This document shows, one piece after another, positions 1 through 6,207 of a stretch of 10,841 nucleotides of DNA. Numbering within the stretch: the stretch's first letter is position 1; the number at the start of each line of letters is the position of its first letter. Source of the stretch: Bacteroidales bacterium (lineage in GTDB: Bacteria > Bacteroidota > Bacteroidia > Bacteroidales > UBA3663); the NCBI GenBank assembly GCA_004557315.1, contig SFEH01000072.1, positions 1 to 10,841 on the forward strand, given 5' to 3'. The translations under genes and the position numbers were made by a program. The notes under the pieces are model-generated. The model searched no databases and was not told the DNA's origin. It worked only from the letters and a program-made list of their open reading frames with translations.

Positions 1-1
1 G

Positions 2-601
2 CTGCTGCTCGACATCCAGATGCCAGACCTCGATGGCATGGAACTGGCACAGTCGATCGACAACCAGCGCACGCGCATCATATTCACCACAGCTTTCAAA
101 GACTATGCCTTCGACAGCTATGAGGTAAATGCCATCGACTTTCTGCTGAAGCCGATACGCTATGCCAAGTTCCAGTCGGCTATTGAGAAAGCGCGTCAGT
201 ATTTTGCCATGAAATTGGCTGCGGACAATGTGGCTTCGGCTGAGGAAACACCGACAGACGAGCCTTCGACCATCTTCCTCAGAGTCGATGGCGAACTTCA
301 TCAGGTGCCAGTAAAGCAGATTCTCTATGTAGCGGCAATGAAGGACTACCTGAAATTCTATCTTAAGGACGAGCGCTCGCCTCTCGTGACGCACATGACG
401 ATGCAGAATGCCGAGACCATTCTCCCTTCGTCTGGGTTCATGCGCATCAATCGCTCGTTCATCATCTCTCTTGGCAATATCCGTTCGGTCGATCGCAACG
501 ACTGCGTGTATATTGGTGATCAGATAATCCGCGTCACCGACGCTTATCGCGACACATTCAGGCAATACCTTGACAAAAGGATTGGCTCAACTCTGAAATA
601 A
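2..601 (+). CDS. LytTR-family response regulator (5' truncated)
   Basis: This is the C-terminal 199 residues of a two-component response regulator of the LytR/AlgR (AgrA-like) class, a DNA-binding transcription factor. The frame is open to the left window edge, so the true start lies outside; the ATG at 20 is internal. The partial receiver domain shows the motif LLLDIQMPDLDG, in which the Asp encoded at 11-13 is the expected phosphoacceptor. It also has a conserved Thr in FTTAF and the conserved Lys of LLKPI (codon 149-151). A variable linker (about 205-268) leads to a LytTR DNA-binding domain (about 269-585) with the typical core FMRINRSFIISL. In this family the partner is usually a membrane histidine kinase encoded next door, presumably upstream and outside the window. 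The next gene has its own promoter, so operon membership downstream is unlikely. The target genes cannot be told from the sequence. Confidence 0.93.
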   Translation: MLLDIQMPDLDGMELAQSIDNQRTRIIFTTAFKDYAFDSYEVNAIDFLLKPIRYAKFQSAIEKARQYFAMKLAADNVASAEETPTDEPSTIFLRVDGELHQVPVKQILYVAAMKDYLKFYLKDERSPLVTHMTMQNAETILPSSGFMRINRSFIISLGNIRSVDRNDCVYIGDQIIRVTDAYRDTFRQYLDKRIGSTLK

Positions 602-610
602 ACAGACATT

Positions 611-631
611 TTGCAAGCAACCGGCTTGCAA
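611..631 (+). terminator. Hairpin after response regulator, possible terminator
   Basis: A perfect 8-bp inverted repeat, TTGCAAGC / GCTTGCAA, with a 5-base loop (AACCG) starts 10 bases after the stop codon. No uninterrupted T run follows directly; only T-rich sequence (ATTTCTTTTCATTTT) appears about 10-25 bases later. It could be a weak intrinsic terminator or an mRNA 3'-end stabilising hairpin. A protein-binding palindrome upstream of the next promoter is an alternative. Confidence 0.45.
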
Positions 632-686
632 CTACGAAACATTTCTTTTCATTTTCGTTGTATTTAGTGAAAGATGCAAAAAAGTA

Positions 687-718
687 TTTGGCAAATTGAA
701 AGATATTGTATATTTTTG
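687..718 (+). promoter_or_regulatory. Bacteroidota-type promoter for the GH31 gene
   Basis: The -33 box TTTG lies at 687-690 and the -7 box TATTTTTG (consensus TAnnTTTG, full match) at 711-718, with a 20-base spacer. This fits the known promoter form of the Bacteroidota primary sigma factor. Transcription should begin around 722-728, giving a leader of roughly 25 bases to the ATG at 751. The ATG at 706 falls inside the promoter and so cannot be the main start. Confidence 0.75.
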
Positions 719-750
719 CCAAAACAATTCATACACTACACTACATATCA

Positions 751-3294
751 ATGAAAAATCTGATACACCATCGGTCTCTCCTTCCAGGAGTGATAATAGC
801 TTGTATATCCTTGAGCAGTTGCTCGGATGAAATGAAGACTATCTCATCGCGCACAGAGATGAGATTTGCTGATGGCACATTGGTCCTGACGCCAGTTGCC
901 AAGAATGCCGTGCGCATACAATATGCCAAAGAACATAAATACCAGTTGCCAGAAGAATGGCTCTATCCAGATCTGAAAGAACAGAAGGCAAGCGCGATGC
1001 AAGTCAAGGTCTCGACCAAGACTGAGCAGGTCTTTATTTATGATGAAAACGACTGTCTGGTCACAACCATCAGCAAGCACGACCTTGCTCCTACTACAGT
1101 GCAGGGCAAGGAGGCTTACAGGGCAAGCATCGTAATCGACTCGCCCGACGATGAATACATCACTGGTCTTGGACAGTTCCAAGACGGTCTTGGCAACCTG
1201 CGAGGAGTAAGCAGGCGACTCACCCAGGTCAACACCCAGATCTCAATCCCTATGATGCTATCCAACAAGGGCTATGGATTGCTGTGGAACAATTACGGCA
1301 TGGTCGAATACAACCCTTCGGAATGGAAAGTCGATATGGAACGTCAGGAGGCAAAGGGCGATGTGGAGATAGTCAATGTCACTTCGACCGAAGGCGGAAA
1401 GAAGGAAGTGCGCCAAAGCAACAAGTTTATGGCCGAAATACAGATAGCCGAAGACGGCGAGTATGCGTTGCTGCTCGACGTAGGCCAGACCATGGCACGC
1501 CGTCACAATCTTGCAGTTGATGACAGCACCATCATCGATGTCAATAACCTTTGGCTCCCTCCTACCACATCAGTCAATATCGACCTGAAGGCTGGCACTC
1601 ACACCTTCATGTCAGAACTCACCGACGGAGACAAGCCATCGATCCATCTGCGCAAGGTAGATAACACCACGACCTTCAACTCCCCCGTTGCCGACAAGGT
1701 CGATTACACCGTTTTCGTCGGTTCCGCCGACGAAATAATCTCCACCTACCGCGCCCTCACAGGCAACTCGCCCATGATGCCACTATGGGCATTGGGCTAC
1801 ATCCATTGCCGTGAACGTTATCATTCATCAGACGAGATTCTTGACAATGCCCACACCTTTCGCCAGAAGCAGCTGCCCATCGATGTCATAGTGCAGGACT
1901 GGCAATGGTGGGGCAAATATGGGTGGAATGCCATGCAGTTTGACGAAGACCACTATCCCGACCCATCGGCTCTGACCCGGCAACTGCACGATGACCTCAA
2001 CATGAGACTCATGCTTTCCGTCTGGTCAAAGATCGACGACACCTCAGACCTTGGCAAACAGATGCAAGGCCTAGGCTATTATATCCCAGGCACGACATGG
2101 ATAGACTTCTTCAATCCAGATGCAGCCAATGCCTATTGGCAGAACTTCAGCGAGAAGCTCCTCGTGCATAAGATAGATGCATGGTGGCAGGATGCAACCG
2201 AGCCAGAGAACGATGACCTCGTGGGCAGGACTGTAGCCAACGGCACTCTCGCTGGCGAGCAGGTGCAGAACGTCTATCCGTTGCTAGTGAGCAAGACTGT
2301 ATATGAAGGATTGAGGAAGGACGACCCAGAGCGACGCGCCATGATACTCACGCGCAGTGGCTTCCCCGGCATTCAGCGATATGGCTCAACATTGTGGTCG
2401 GGCGATGTGGGCAACGACTGGGAGACCCTGCGCCGACAGATAGCAGGAGGACTTGGACTTATGGCAGCAGGACACCCATGGTGGACATACGATGCTGGCG
2501 GATTCTTCCGTCCGTGGAGCAATCAGTATCAGGATCCAGATTATATTGAACGACTGATACGCTGGGTTGAATGTGCAACCTTCCTCCCTCTGATGCGCAT
2601 CCACGGCTACATGAGCGACACCGAGCCTTGGCGTTATGGCAAGGAAGCCGAGCGCATCATCAAGGCACAACTCGAGCTGCGCTATCGCCTGCTCCCATAC
2701 ATCTACACTGCGGCTTCGGAGGTCACTCGCCAAGGCAGCACCATGATGCGACCACTGATCTTCGACTTCGCTCACGATCCCGAAGCACTGCGTCAAGATA
2801 CCGAATATATGTTTGGCAAGTCATTGCTCATCAACCCGATAGTCAAGCCTGGAGTGACAAGCTACCACACCTATCTACCTGACACACAGGCAGGATGGTA
2901 TGATTTCCACAACTCTTCGTTCTATCATGGCGGACGCACTGTCGAGACTCCCGTATCAATAGAGAATATCCCAGTCTTTGTGAAGGCAGGCAGCATCATC
3001 CCGATGGGATCTGTCAGACAATATGCCATGGAGCAGAAAGATGAGCCTCTCGAAATTCGCGTGTATGCAGGCGCAGATGCCGAATACTGGCTATATGAAG
3101 ACGAGGGCGACAACTATAACTGCGAGTCGGGAGCCTTTGCCCTTACCCGATTCTCATGGGACGACAAGACTGGCAAGCTAACCATACACCCTCGCCAAGG
3201 CTCATACCCAGCCATGCCAGAGACCCGCACTTTCAATATTGTAATAATTCGCGATGGCGAGACATCTACCTATACTGAAAAAGTCAATTCGTGA
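751..3294 (+). CDS. GH31 glycoside hydrolase lipoprotein (alpha-xylosidase/alpha-glucosidase type)
   Basis: An 847-residue retaining alpha-glycosidase of family GH31 that removes alpha-linked xylose or glucose from oligosaccharides. The start at 751 is chosen because it begins a clean lipoprotein signal peptide (hydrophobic LLPGVIIACISL, lipobox LSSC) and because the in-frame ATG at 706 sits within the promoter. Order of parts: N-terminal beta-sandwich domain (about 40-210); a PA14-like beta insert (about 215-320, with GEYALLLDVG and LKAGTHTF); the catalytic barrel (about 335-680); a C-terminal beta domain and DUF5110-like tail (about 745-830, with YEDEGDNY). The predicted nucleophile is D481 in WWQDATEPE; the predicted acid/base is D552 in WSGDVGND. 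The CRERYHSS and VQDWQWW motifs and the PA14-like insert recall characterised xyloglucan alpha-xylosidases such as Cellvibrio Xyl31A. This is recall, not a search, and substrate remains uncertain. The protein is probably anchored to the outer membrane, facing the periplasm or the surface. It appears to be a single-gene unit with no SusC/SusD pair nearby. Confidence 0.93.
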   Translation: MKNLIHHRSLLPGVIIACISLSSCSDEMKTISSRTEMRFADGTLVLTPVAKNAVRIQYAKEHKYQLPEEWLYPDLKEQKASAMQVKVSTKTEQVFIYDENDCLVTTISKHDLAPTTVQGKEAYRASIVIDSPDDEYITGLGQFQDGLGNLRGVSRRLTQVNTQISIPMMLSNKGYGLLWNNYGMVEYNPSEWKVDMERQEAKGDVEIVNVTSTEGGKKEVRQSNKFMAEIQIAEDGEYALLLDVGQTMARRHNLAVDDSTIIDVNNLWLPPTTSVNIDLKAGTHTFMSELTDGDKPSIHLRKVDNTTTFNSPVADKVDYTVFVGSADEIISTYRALTGNSPMMPLWALGYIHCRERYHSSDEILDNAHTFRQKQLPIDVIVQDWQWWGKYGWNAMQFDEDHYPDPSALTRQLHDDLNMRLMLSVWSKIDDTSDLGKQMQGLGYYIPGTTWIDFFNPDAANAYWQNFSEKLLVHKIDAWWQDATEPENDDLVGRTVANGTLAGEQVQNVYPLLVSKTVYEGLRKDDPERRAMILTRSGFPGIQRYGSTLWSGDVGNDWETLRRQIAGGLGLMAAGHPWWTYDAGGFFRPWSNQYQDPDYIERLIRWVECATFLPLMRIHGYMSDTEPWRYGKEAERIIKAQLELRYRLLPYIYTAASEVTRQGSTMMRPLIFDFAHDPEALRQDTEYMFGKSLLINPIVKPGVTSYHTYLPDTQAGWYDFHNSSFYHGGRTVETPVSIENIPVFVKAGSIIPMGSVRQYAMEQKDEPLEIRVYAGADAEYWLYEDEGDNYNCESGAFALTRFSWDDKTGKLTIHPRQGSYPAMPETRTFNIVIIRDGETSTYTEKVNS

Positions 3295-3342
3295 TAATTG
3301 TAGAAATTTATAGATGGTAAAATAGATATTTTTCAATCTTTT

Positions 3343-3374
3343 TTTGGAAGTAACTATAATTATTTATAAATTTG
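3343..3374 (+). promoter_or_regulatory. Bacteroidota-type promoter for the Nudix gene
   Basis: TTTG at 3343-3346 and TAAATTTG (full match to TAnnTTTG) at 3367-3374 are separated by exactly 20 bases, within an A/T-rich 131-base gap. The start of transcription is expected near 3380, leaving a leader of about 45 bases before the ATG at 3426. Confidence 0.72.
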
Positions 3375-3425
3375 CCGTCAAAATGAATCAATAACTTTTT
3401 TCTGACTACTTGAAGATTCTCGACA

Positions 3426-3821
3426 ATGGAACATGTTAATGTTGTAGCTGCCGTTATTGCCAACCGTGGCAAACTGCTATGCATGCAGAGAGGTATCACC
3501 AGATACCAATACACATCGCTCCGATGGGAGTTCCCTGGAGGCAAGATCAAAGAGGGGGAAACAGAAGAAGAAGCCCTGCGCAGAGAGCTGAAGGAAGAGA
3601 TGGACTACGAAGTCAACATTGGTGACAAAATCTGTGAAGTGACTCACACCTATCCTGATTTCATCATCACATTGTCGGCATATTCATGCTCGGCAAAGAA
3701 CCGTCAGTTCACTTTGAAGGAACACGTGGGCAGCATGTGGCTGAAAAAGGAAGACATCATGGACCTTGAGTGGTGTGATGCCGACAGAGCCATTGTCAGG
3801 ACTCTGCTGGCACAGGAATGA
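3426..3821 (+). CDS. Nudix (MutT-like) nucleotide pyrophosphohydrolase
   Basis: A 131-residue cytosolic single-domain Nudix hydrolase, the usual size for MutT-type enzymes. Such enzymes split nucleoside triphosphates to the monophosphate and pyrophosphate with Mg2+ or Mn2+, often to clear oxidised or modified nucleotides. The Nudix box runs from G39 to Y61: G39, E45, R53-E54-L55 and the metal-binding E57-E58 are all in place. The usual last Gly of the box is replaced by D60 (EEMDY). The WEFPGGK segment just before the box and the early MQRG segment resemble the MutT/NudG group (8-oxo-dGTP or CTP/5-methyl-dCTP pyrophosphohydrolases). Which substrate is used cannot be read from the sequence. 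The ATG at 3426 is the only sensible start; no clear Shine-Dalgarno is present. Its last 26 bases overlap the 3' end of the convergent gene on the minus strand. Confidence 0.93.
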   Translation: MEHVNVVAAVIANRGKLLCMQRGITRYQYTSLRWEFPGGKIKEGETEEEALRRELKEEMDYEVNIGDKICEVTHTYPDFIITLSAYSCSAKNRQFTLKEHVGSMWLKKEDIMDLEWCDADRAIVRTLLAQE

Positions 3822-4833
3822 CAAACTCGGCAATCACGGGTTTATGATCGGAGTAGTCAACATTGGCTACTCCTATTTTTTTCAGTATGATGTCGCGTGT
3901 ATGAAGGACGTGATCCAGCCGGAAATGCATCACATGATGGCTATGGAAAGTCAGTCCTGGTCCGAAGCCCTTCTCCCACCAGCCATTGCGCAACAGATCT
4001 CCGCTGCGCATAGTTCTAATTGGCGGACTGCCCGGAACGGCATTCATATCACCGAGCACGATGGTCTTCACGCCCTTTGCTCGATATTCCATCACCTCCT
4101 CCATGATGTATTTAGCTTCAACCTCTCGCTCAAGATTACCCGCGGCGACACATTTCATATAGGTCTTGACACGCTCTTTGAGAGGTACAGAATCGCCCTG
4201 AACCTCGCGTACCTGATCATAGTGGTTCGATGCCATATGACAGGTAATCAAGCGGATACTGTCGTTTGGCAAATTGACAGTCACACTGGCATTATAGCGA
4301 AATCTCGCCATCTGACGCAGGTCATCCAGGTTCTTGGCTCTCGTGAATTTGTGAAAGTCAGCAGCATCTTCGTCGAGCCTTATCTCCATCTCTTTCCAGT
4401 TTGTCAAAGGATACTTGCTGAAGACCGCGTTCGAGCAGTGCTGCTTCTGATACTCCATGTATGGATAAGTCTTGAGCAACGAGTCGCGAAGAGCAAGGCA
4501 CAGATCGGGATAATATTCTTCGAGCACAATCACGTCGGCATCCTGCTCAAGCAGGAAGGCACTGAAGTCGCGAGGATCTTCCTTCACGCCCCTGTAATAG
4601 TCGCTTGCCGAATACATGTTATATGTCAGAATCTTGAATCCCTTACCTTTCGTTTCAAAACTGATAAGATTGAGAGGGTTCAGAGGGATCGACTCTGTAT
4701 AGTAGTTGAAAGCGAAAGAGCAAAGCAGCACAAACAGGCCAATCCATTTCTTCTTAAAGATGAGACAAATCAGTCCTATTGCTGCAAGCAATAATATTAT
4801 AGGCAGAGTCGAGATAGCTGCAAAATCAAACAT
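3796..4833 (-). CDS. Membrane-anchored endonuclease/exonuclease/phosphatase (EEP) family protein
   Basis: A 345-residue protein of the EEP (DNase I/exonuclease III/sphingomyelinase-like) superfamily, metal-dependent phosphodiester or phosphomonoester hydrolases. The N-terminus has two hydrophobic segments (about 5-26 and 30-45) split by KKK, so the catalytic domain (about 65-342) is probably held at the inner membrane on its periplasmic side (inference). Catalytic motifs are in order: N72 in TYNMYS, E105 in VLEEYYPD, the CHMASNH segment, D262 and N264 in LGDMNAVPGS, D307-H308 in RLDHV, and D329-H330 in SDHKPV. The set is complete, so the enzyme should be active. The substrate may be nucleic acid, lipid head group or phosphoinositide-like; the sequence does not decide. 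I chose the ATG at 4833, which fits the promoter at 4885-4916; an in-frame TTG at 4845 would add four residues. It is convergent with the Nudix gene (26-base overlap) and divergent from the efflux operon. Confidence 0.9.
   Translation of the reverse strand: MFDFAAISTLPIILLLAAIGLICLIFKKKWIGLFVLLCSFAFNYYTESIPLNPLNLISFETKGKGFKILTYNMYSASDYYRGVKEDPRDFSAFLLEQDADVIVLEEYYPDLCLALRDSLLKTYPYMEYQKQHCSNAVFSKYPLTNWKEMEIRLDEDAADFHKFTRAKNLDDLRQMARFRYNASVTVNLPNDSIRLITCHMASNHYDQVREVQGDSVPLKERVKTYMKCVAAGNLEREVEAKYIMEEVMEYRAKGVKTIVLGDMNAVPGSPPIRTMRSGDLLRNGWWEKGFGPGLTFHSHHVMHFRLDHVLHTRDIILKKIGVANVDYSDHKPVIAEFVIPVPAES
3850..3882 (+). terminator. Intrinsic terminator of the Nudix gene, inside the opposite coding region
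   Basis: Arms GGAGTAG (3850-3856) and CTACTCC (3867-3873) pair perfectly. The stem can extend through a T-G wobble, C-G and A-T to a 4-base loop (ACAT), giving about 10 bp. It is followed at once by TATTTTTTT (3874-3882). This is a strong rho-independent terminator shape reading rightward, 28 bases after the Nudix stop. It lies entirely within the minus-strand phosphatase-family gene, over codons for its C-terminal region next to the catalytic Asp-His. Confidence 0.8.
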
Positions 4834-4884
4834 AAAAACTATCAAACAATAATATATTGAGTAAAAAAATACTTAAAATCTGGG

Positions 4885-4916
4885 CAAAGATAAGCAGTTT
4901 TTGAGCAATATGCAAA
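4885..4916 (-). promoter_or_regulatory. Bacteroidota-type promoter for the EEP gene
   Basis: Read on the minus strand, TTTG (plus bases 4913-4916) and TATCTTTG (plus bases 4885-4892, full match to TAnnTTTG) are separated by 20 bases. The transcript should start near 4878, giving a leader of about 45 bases to the ATG at 4833. Its -33 box overlaps the TGCAAA repeat cluster described separately. Confidence 0.72.
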
Positions 4917-4936
4917 ATTTGCATTTGAGTTGCAAA
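4911..4936. promoter_or_regulatory. TGCAAA inverted-repeat cluster, candidate operator
   Basis: Three copies of the same hexamer lie between the two divergent -33 boxes: TGCAAA at 4911-4916, its inverse TTTGCA at 4918-4923 (arms split by one base), and TGCAAA again at 4931-4936. Sites 1 and 2 form a 13-base palindrome; sites 2 and 3 form a second inverted pair with a 7-base gap. The position would let one regulator control both the efflux operon and the EEP gene. A binding role is inferred. The motif is A/T-rich and includes the -33 TTTG, so chance similarity is possible. Confidence 0.4.
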
Positions 4937-4954
4937 ACTATTTAACCATCTTTG
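4924..4954 (+). promoter_or_regulatory. Probable promoter of the metal-efflux operon
   Basis: TTTG at 4924-4927 and CATCTTTG at 4947-4954 (one mismatch to TAnnTTTG) are separated by 19 bases. Transcription is expected near 4961, with a leader of about 35 bases to the ATG at 4996. The weaker -7 box would suit a regulated promoter. This is the only good candidate before the operon. Confidence 0.6.
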
Positions 4955-4995
4955 TGCCGTTTTTTTGAAAAGTTAATTGTTTATTAGATAATATT

Positions 4996-6195
4996 ATGAA
5001 GATTTCCCGCTTATTTTCGATTGCAGCGGCAACGGCAGTCCTACTCTCGGCTTGCGGTTCGCACCATCATGAGCATGACCACGATCACGAACATGACCAC
5101 GATCACGAACATAGTCACGTCCAGGAAGCAGAGGCTGACCACGACCATGACCACGAGCACAAGGACGGCATCATCACCTTCTCGCCCGAGCAGGCAAGAA
5201 TGGCAGGACTTGAGACCGAGAAGATCAAGCCTGGCAGTTTTGCCGAGGTAGTGCGGGTGAGCGGACAGGTACTTGCTGCACAGGGCGACGAGTCGGCAGT
5301 TGTGGCGCGCAATTCAGGCATTCTCACCTTCACTCGCGACCATCTGTCGGAAGGATCGGAAGTGAGCAACGGAGAGATACTGGCAAGAGTCTCGGGCAAG
5401 AACATTGCCGGAGGAGATGCCATCGCCCAGAGCAATCTCATGCTTGCCACTGCCAAGTCGGCATACGAACGAGCACTACGCCTCATTGCCGACTCCATCA
5501 TCTCGCAAAAAGAGTTCGAGCGTGCCCAGATGGAATATGAATCTGCCCTTCTTGCTGTCCGTGCCGGCAATGGCGGAGACGATGGTGGCGCAACCGTATC
5601 GTCGCCTCTCACGGGTTTCATCAAGCAGGTTCTGGTCAAGCAAGGCGAATATGTCGAAGCCGGACAAATCATCGCTACGGTCACCAAGAGCTGCAACCTC
5701 CAGCTCCGTGCTGAGGTGCCTGAGAAGCATTTCCCGGTGCTCAACAACGTGCGTTCCGCCAATTTCAAGATGGGCTACGACAAGATTGCACGAAGCCTTG
5801 ATGAGATGGGCGGACATCTTGTTGCAATAGGCAAGATTGCCAACGAAGGTTCGGCTTATATCCCCGTGACTTTCGAGTTCTCCAATACTGGCAGCGTAGT
5901 GCCTGGTGCCTTTGCCGACATCTGGCTCATCATGCATAGCCGCGACAATGTGCTGACCATACCAGTCTCGGCATTGAGCGAGGCACAAGGCGTGTTCTAT
6001 GCCTACATCAAGCATGAGGGAGAAGACGATTGCTACGAGCGACGTGAACTGCGCCTCGGAGCTTCGGATGGCCGCCGTGTCGAGATCCTGAGCGGACTCG
6101 CCGAGGGCGACAATGTTGTGGTGAGTGGAGTCAGTCAGGTCAAGATGGCTGGAGCTACTGGCGCTATTCCTGACGCTCATAATCATTCGCATTAA
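4996..6195 (+). CDS. RND metal-efflux periplasmic adaptor (HlyD/CusB/CzcB-type), His-rich lipoprotein
   Basis: A 399-residue membrane-fusion subunit that bridges the RND pump and the outer-membrane channel in the periplasm. It has a lipoprotein signal peptide with lipobox LSAC and lipidated C20. A strongly His/Asp/Glu-rich stretch follows (about residues 23-57), with 15 histidines mostly alternating with Asp or Glu, suited to capturing divalent metal ions. The body has the adaptor layout: a first lipoyl-like half (about 100-135, with VARNSGILTF), a short alpha-hairpin (about 140-190), the second lipoyl half (about 198-230, with SPLTGFIKQVLVKQGEYV), a beta-barrel, and a membrane-proximal domain ending in a second small His cluster (H395, H397, H399). 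It is the first gene of the operon, with 12 bases between its stop and the pump start. The exact metal is unknown; the His-rich tail points towards Zn/Co/Ni/Cd-like ions more than Cu(I), as an inference. Confidence 0.93.
   Translation: MKISRLFSIAAATAVLLSACGSHHHEHDHDHEHDHDHEHSHVQEAEADHDHDHEHKDGIITFSPEQARMAGLETEKIKPGSFAEVVRVSGQVLAAQGDESAVVARNSGILTFTRDHLSEGSEVSNGEILARVSGKNIAGGDAIAQSNLMLATAKSAYERALRLIADSIISQKEFERAQMEYESALLAVRAGNGGDDGGATVSSPLTGFIKQVLVKQGEYVEAGQIIATVTKSCNLQLRAEVPEKHFPVLNNVRSANFKMGYDKIARSLDEMGGHLVAIGKIANEGSAYIPVTFEFSNTGSVVPGAFADIWLIMHSRDNVLTIPVSALSEAQGVFYAYIKHEGEDDCYERRELRLGASDGRRVEILSGLAEGDNVVVSGVSQVKMAGATGAIPDAHNHSH
5074..5109 (+). repeat. Tandem 18-base repeat encoding the His/Asp/Glu tract
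   Basis: Two perfect adjacent copies of an 18-base unit (5074-5091 and 5092-5109, beginning CATGACCACGATCACG) encode HDHDHE twice in the mature N-terminus of the adaptor. The unit length is a multiple of three, so copy-number change by slippage would lengthen or shorten the metal-binding tract without shifting the frame. Confidence 0.85.
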
Positions 6196-6207
6196 CACCT
6201 TATTGCT

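Noticed and set aside
706..750. Upstream in-frame ATG that would add 15 residues to the GH31 protein
   Set aside because: It lies inside the predicted promoter and would put a non-signal segment in front of a well-formed lipoprotein signal peptide.
3766..4794. A 342-codon plus-strand open frame opposite the EEP gene
   Set aside because: The minus-strand frame has a full ordered set of EEP catalytic motifs, a membrane anchor and a promoter. The plus frame overlaps the Nudix 3' end, has no recognisable domain, and its length is explained by codon bias on the other strand.
4834..4845. TTG start at 4845 for the EEP protein
   Set aside because: The ATG at 4833 gives the same membrane anchor with a more usual start codon; four extra residues have no evident role.
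5074..5109. Short tandem repeat considered as a CRISPR-like or mobile-element signature
   Set aside because: There are only two adjacent units without spacers, and they encode an in-frame His/Asp/Glu tract.
5115..6198. Long minus-strand open frames across the adaptor gene
   Set aside because: The sense frame has clear HlyD features and an intact lipoprotein signal. The antisense frames are Ser/Arg-rich or lack motifs, as expected from shadows.
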